Origin: Amaurobius ferox
Lineage: Eukaryota; Arthropoda; Arachnida; Araneae; Amaurobiidae
NCBI GenBank assembly: GCA_951213105.1
Contig: OX578137.1
Span: forward strand, 73,900,604-73,964,603
DNA length: 64,000 bases
Direction of reading: 5' to 3'
The stretch's first letter is position 1. The number at the start of each line of letters is the position of its first letter. The position numbers and the translations under genes are program-made. The notes below the pieces were generated by a model that saw only the letters and a program-made list of their open reading frames with translations, did not search any database and was not told the DNA's origin. Positions 60,403 to 64,000 of the stretch are shown piece after piece.

Positions 60403-60667
60403 ATAAAGTAAAGTTATTTTATGAATTAATTAAATTCGTAGGATTTTTCATAAGATTTTTCAACAAATTTTGGACCATATAAACCTTATGAAATAGTTGA
60501 ACTTCATATTAAGAAAAAGCTAGCTTTAACTTACCACTCAGTTTGAAGCAGCAGCTTAATAATTCACTAAATACCCAGTTTGGGCCAACTCTTCGCCTAC
60601 TAACAATTAAAGACGATATAAATTTTTGCATCAATGCATGCTTTTACTACATATATCATATAAACTA

Positions 60668-62640
60668 CAGGGTTGTTATAATTAAAGTTCGCCTATTCAG
60701 AAGGCTCTAGAGCCGGTTCTATGGCTCCAAACGAAACAACATTTAACTAGTACGTAGTACAAGTGATGCGCTCTGCTAAAATCGAAGAAAAAATAGTTAC
60801 AATTATCGTCAGTAGGTGGCGCTACTGCAATATCTAAGGTGATTTTCACAAGTTTCGTTGTAAAAAAAAAATGAAGGAACATTTTTGTTAGAGTTGGTAA
60901 AAGTAAAATTGTGCAGATTCATTCTATCAATTCGGTCAATCCAGACGAAACACACAAATGTGTACAAAATTTCAACAAACGCTTGAAGAAGATCACTTGT
61001 TTATTCAAATCTTCGGCGATACGGCAGTGATGTCACAACTTCGAAACACTGAAATACGCTTCAAATCAACTTACGATTTAAAACAAGCTAACAAAGTGTG
61101 ACTGTGATTCCTCTGATACTGGACGCGTTCATTGTTTCTGAAAAGCGTTAGAATCTGACGCTTTGTGGAAAATGGTTACGTTAAAAGAAAAGGCTCTTCT
61201 CGGAAAGTTATTTTAACAACAGAACAGCAACGCAGTTGCAGCTCTTCGAGAATTCCGGAAACAGAAAGATGTTAGAAGTGGACCAATGTCTGATCGTGGC
61301 GTTCACAAAATGATTCACAAATTTGAGGCAACAGGAAGATTCGACATTCTTCCTGTCAGAGGATGAAAACAAGTGGACAGTTCTAGCGTTGAAGATATTG
61401 CTACTGCTGCCGTAGATTTATCAAACCATTCACCATATGGCAATGCAAGTTTGCCAGCTATTGCAAATGAAGTCGACACGTCGATTTCCACGGTGAGAAA
61501 AGTGATGCGTAAAATTTTGCGCTACTATCCATACAAGATTCAGAGGGTGCAACAGCTAATACAAGGTGATACAGGAACTCGACTAACATTTGCACTACAA
61601 TTTCTTGCACGAATGAATGTGGATGACTCTTGGCCCTGGAATATTCTGTGAGGCGATGAAGCGCATTTTTATGTAAACGGACAAGTGAACACACACAACT
61701 GTCGGATTTGGGCGAAAGAGAATCCTAACGCTGTTCAAGAAGTTCCATTGCATGCACCTAAAGTGACAGTGTGGTGCGGTTTTACAGCTACGTTTATGAT
61801 AGGGCCATATTTTTATGAGGAATCAACATCCACAGGACCCATTACATGTTCCGTAAATGGGACAAGATATCTCAATATGTTGTCACGTTTTGTGATTCCC
61901 GAGTTGCAACAGCGAGGCTGCCTTCAAAATACCGTTTTTATGCAAAACGGTGCACCACCTCACATTACTCGAACAGTTCGGACTTTCTTACAACACCATT
62001 TCACACAAGACCGTGTGATAAGTCGTTATTTTACAACAATCTGGCCACCACGATCGCCTGATCTCACACCATGCGATTTTTGGTTGTGGGGATGTTTGAA
62101 AGACTCTGTGTCTAAAAACAGATGTCGGACGATCTCTGATCTGAAGAACAGTATTAGGCGTCACATCGGGTCAATCCCACAGGACACTTTACGCTCTGCA
62201 GTAGAAAACACAGTTCTGAGAATGGAATGCGTGATTGCAAATAATGGAGGGTTCATTGAGCATGCGTAATGCTGTTATTCGTCGCTGGCGAGCGACATGT
62301 TTTATTTTTCTGGACTCAGATTGCATCACATGAAATTATCTCCTTTTTTCTGTATTGTTTGGTGCCATATATCTGGCTCTAGAGCTTTCTGCATTAGCGA
62401 ATTGTCATTGTACCAAATATGAAATGCATTTTCCTTTATTTATTTTACAAACAAATTGCAACAATCGCCTTAGCTATTGGCACAGCGCCACCTACTGACG
62501 ACAATTGTAACTAATTTTTTTTTCGATTTTTGCAGAGCGCATCACTTGTATTACATACTAGTTAAATGTTGTTTCGTTTGGAGCCATAGAACCGGTTCTA
62601 GAGCCTTCTTAATAGGCGAACTTTAATTATAACAACCCTG
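60668..62640 (+). mobile_element. Mariner-type transposon with long TIRs, 1973 bp
   Basis: The left end CAGGGTTGTTATAATTAAAG and the right end (its complement ending AACCCTG at 62640) are flanked by TA (60666-60667 and 62641-62642). Inverted similarity extends about 220 bp inward on each side, to roughly 60890 and 62418, with a moderate number of mismatches. These are much longer TIRs than the 30 bp of classic mariners. It contains one transposase gene on the plus strand with only point nonsense changes. Confidence 0.9.
61172..62269 (+). pseudogene. Mariner-type transposase with three nonsense codons
   Basis: One frame of 366 codons runs from ATG 61172 to TAA, broken only by stops at 61214-61216 (TAA), 61364-61366 (TGA) and 61649-61651 (TGA). 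There are no frameshifts. The N-terminal region (VAALREFRKQKDVRSGPMSD, KMIHKFEATG) is the helix-turn-helix domain common in arthropod mariner-like and related proteins. A second helix-turn-helix (IANEVDTSISTVRKVMRK) follows. Catalytic blocks: GDEAHFYVNG (first D intact); QNGAPPHITR, where the usual D of QDGAPPH is N; and RSPDLTPCDFWLWG (third D intact). I count about 42 residues between the second and third positions, near a DD41D-like type rather than DD34D. The enzyme is predicted inactive. Confidence 0.9.
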
Positions 62641-62644
62641 TATA

Positions 62645-63242
62645 TGTAAAGTAAGATTTGAGTATTTTGATAACGTTATCTAAAAGAAATATCAATTTTC
62701 TTAAGTGAATTTTCTTAAAAAAATATAGTTGGTACCTGAGTCACACACATATTGTCGGTCACAAGTTGTCGAATTAGAAAATAACTAATCAAATATTAAC
62801 AAATTGAGCTTGTTTCCATAGTATATAATTTTACTTGAAGGTTTTCAATAATTTAAGTAAGACGTATTAGACAATTAGACAAATAGAATCCCCATAAGTC
62901 TCTTTATATTTGCATTACCTTAATTGTGGATAGTTTCTCTAAATTATGCACTTAAATTGAGTCTAATTACACTTTAGGGAGCACATTTTCTAAATGATTG
63001 ATTTTCTGGAGTTATTTTTCTATCTATATTTCTGAAAGACGGAAATACCTATCCAATGAGATGAATCTGACAGAGATTATATGTAAGGTTTGTTTTCTAC
63101 AAAGCTTGAAGTGACTTAGAGAACAAATATTAATTATTCTTGCATTATTAAACCTAACAATTTTGATATTTTAAGACATTCGAAATATGACTTGGCCCAC
63201 GCATTAATCCTGACAACAAACTAAAATTTAAGTTTCACTGTT
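62645..63242. other. AT-rich intergenic DNA
   Basis: No feature recognised. Confidence 0.4.
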
Positions 63243-64000
63243 ACTTTCCTTATATACATAATGTATAAGGAAAGTATTGTGACGGAAACGAAAATTCGCA
63301 TTCGAGTTTTCGACGGGAGAGCACGTTTTAAGCATCCCTGTTCACGAATCAAACATGTTTGAAGTGATGTCTGTGTGTGTGTGTGTGTGTGTGAAAGTAT
63401 GTGGATGTGTGTGTATCAGTGAGCCTGTGGAGACGATAACTGACGAACAAATGGACCGATTCGAAAGAAATTTGGTACAAAAATCACAATCCATAAACAC
63501 TGGTAGCCTATTGCTTTTATATGCAATCGAATGTTCATAACCCCCCCTAAATTTTCGAGTAAAATTTTGAAAAAATCGTCAAAAAATCAAAAACGCTAAT
63601 AAAGTTACTTAAATAGGCATTTCGTATGTAATTTTTGATTAGAAAACGATTGACATAAATTTTAGAACGCTAACATGAACCGTTCTCGAGATATTGCACA
63701 TTTTTCAAAAAAATTATCAAAAAGTCATATAAAATAAAAAAAAATATTTCCTATTGAGGAACATGTTCGCTTTTCATATGTAATATCATGCGATAAATGT
63801 GGTGACATCATTCTCGTGGATCTAGCTCGTTACATTCATGAAAAAAGATACTCTGAGTAATACTTTTGTATTTGAACGCCAATAGGCATTTATCTGCTGC
63901 AAGAATAACTTATTCCTTCGTCCTTAACGTTTGGCGAGATTTTGGCGACGAATTTGGTGGATTATCGCCAACTTGGCGACTTTTTGAAATGTTTCTAAAT
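63243..64000 (+). repeat. Repeat G, copy 7, runs off the window
   Basis: Begins at the ACTTTCCTTATATACATAAT palindrome and follows the G order: GACGGGAGAGCACG, (GT)n at 63371-63392, CCGTTCTCGAGATATTGCAC, and a TCGCCAACTTGGCGAC dyad at 63964-63981. The 3' part lies beyond 64000. Confidence 0.85.

Overview
The window is AT-rich, gene-poor eukaryotic DNA that consists largely of transposable-element debris. Many Tc1/mariner remnants, Helitron-like termini, tRNA-derived SINEs and dinucleotide microsatellites point to an arthropod, plausibly a chelicerate such as a spider. That assignment is inference from general resemblance only. There are no operons and no bacterial features. I recognise no intact host gene, so most open reading frames here are chance or transposon-derived.

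Layout. 1-5.5 kb: a 3' piece of a Helitron-like repeat, a 109-bp tandem duplication and a decayed Tc1-type transposase (minus). 5.6-6.9 kb: the first of four copies of a 1.3-kb repeat (called B here). 7.4-7.7 kb: a GC-richer open frame with plausible splice sites, the best host-exon candidate. 8.1-9.1 kb: the first clear copy of a repeat called G. 11.8-12.0 kb: a 283-bp MITE. 12.7-18.9 kb: a G copy split by a 5.1-kb head-to-tail Helitron-like array. 19-25 kb: a SINE, two parts of a split Tc1-type transposase, and exon-like fragments of a small unidentified membrane-protein family. 26-32.7 kb: a B copy, a THAP-domain fossil, a 153-bp tandem array and microsatellites. 34.5-37 kb: a Helitron-like element containing SINE monomers, a SINE and a perfect palindrome. 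37.8-48 kb: the longest G copy, a tRNA-like sequence, a possible Gag zinc-knuckle fossil, two B copies, a SINE and copies of a 280-bp repeat (R3). 48.7-50.8 kb: a second Helitron-like element with five SINE monomers. 50.9-56.3 kb: one inverted and two tandem G copies, one interrupted by a Tc1 element. 57.8-58.7 kb: R3 and a Gypsy-type integrase fossil. 60.2-60.4 kb: a 66-residue frame that looks like a small secreted prepropeptide. 60.7-62.6 kb: a young mariner-type element with TIRs of about 220 bp. 63.2-64 kb: another G copy running off the end.

The strongest results are structural. Two G copies provide near-exact empty sites that define a Helitron-like insertion (A|T target, no duplication) and a Tc1 insertion (TA duplication). 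Two Helitron-like elements carry tandemly multiplied SINE units between their termini. The G and B families are well defined but I cannot assign them to a known superfamily. Nothing here forms a multi-gene pathway or defence system.
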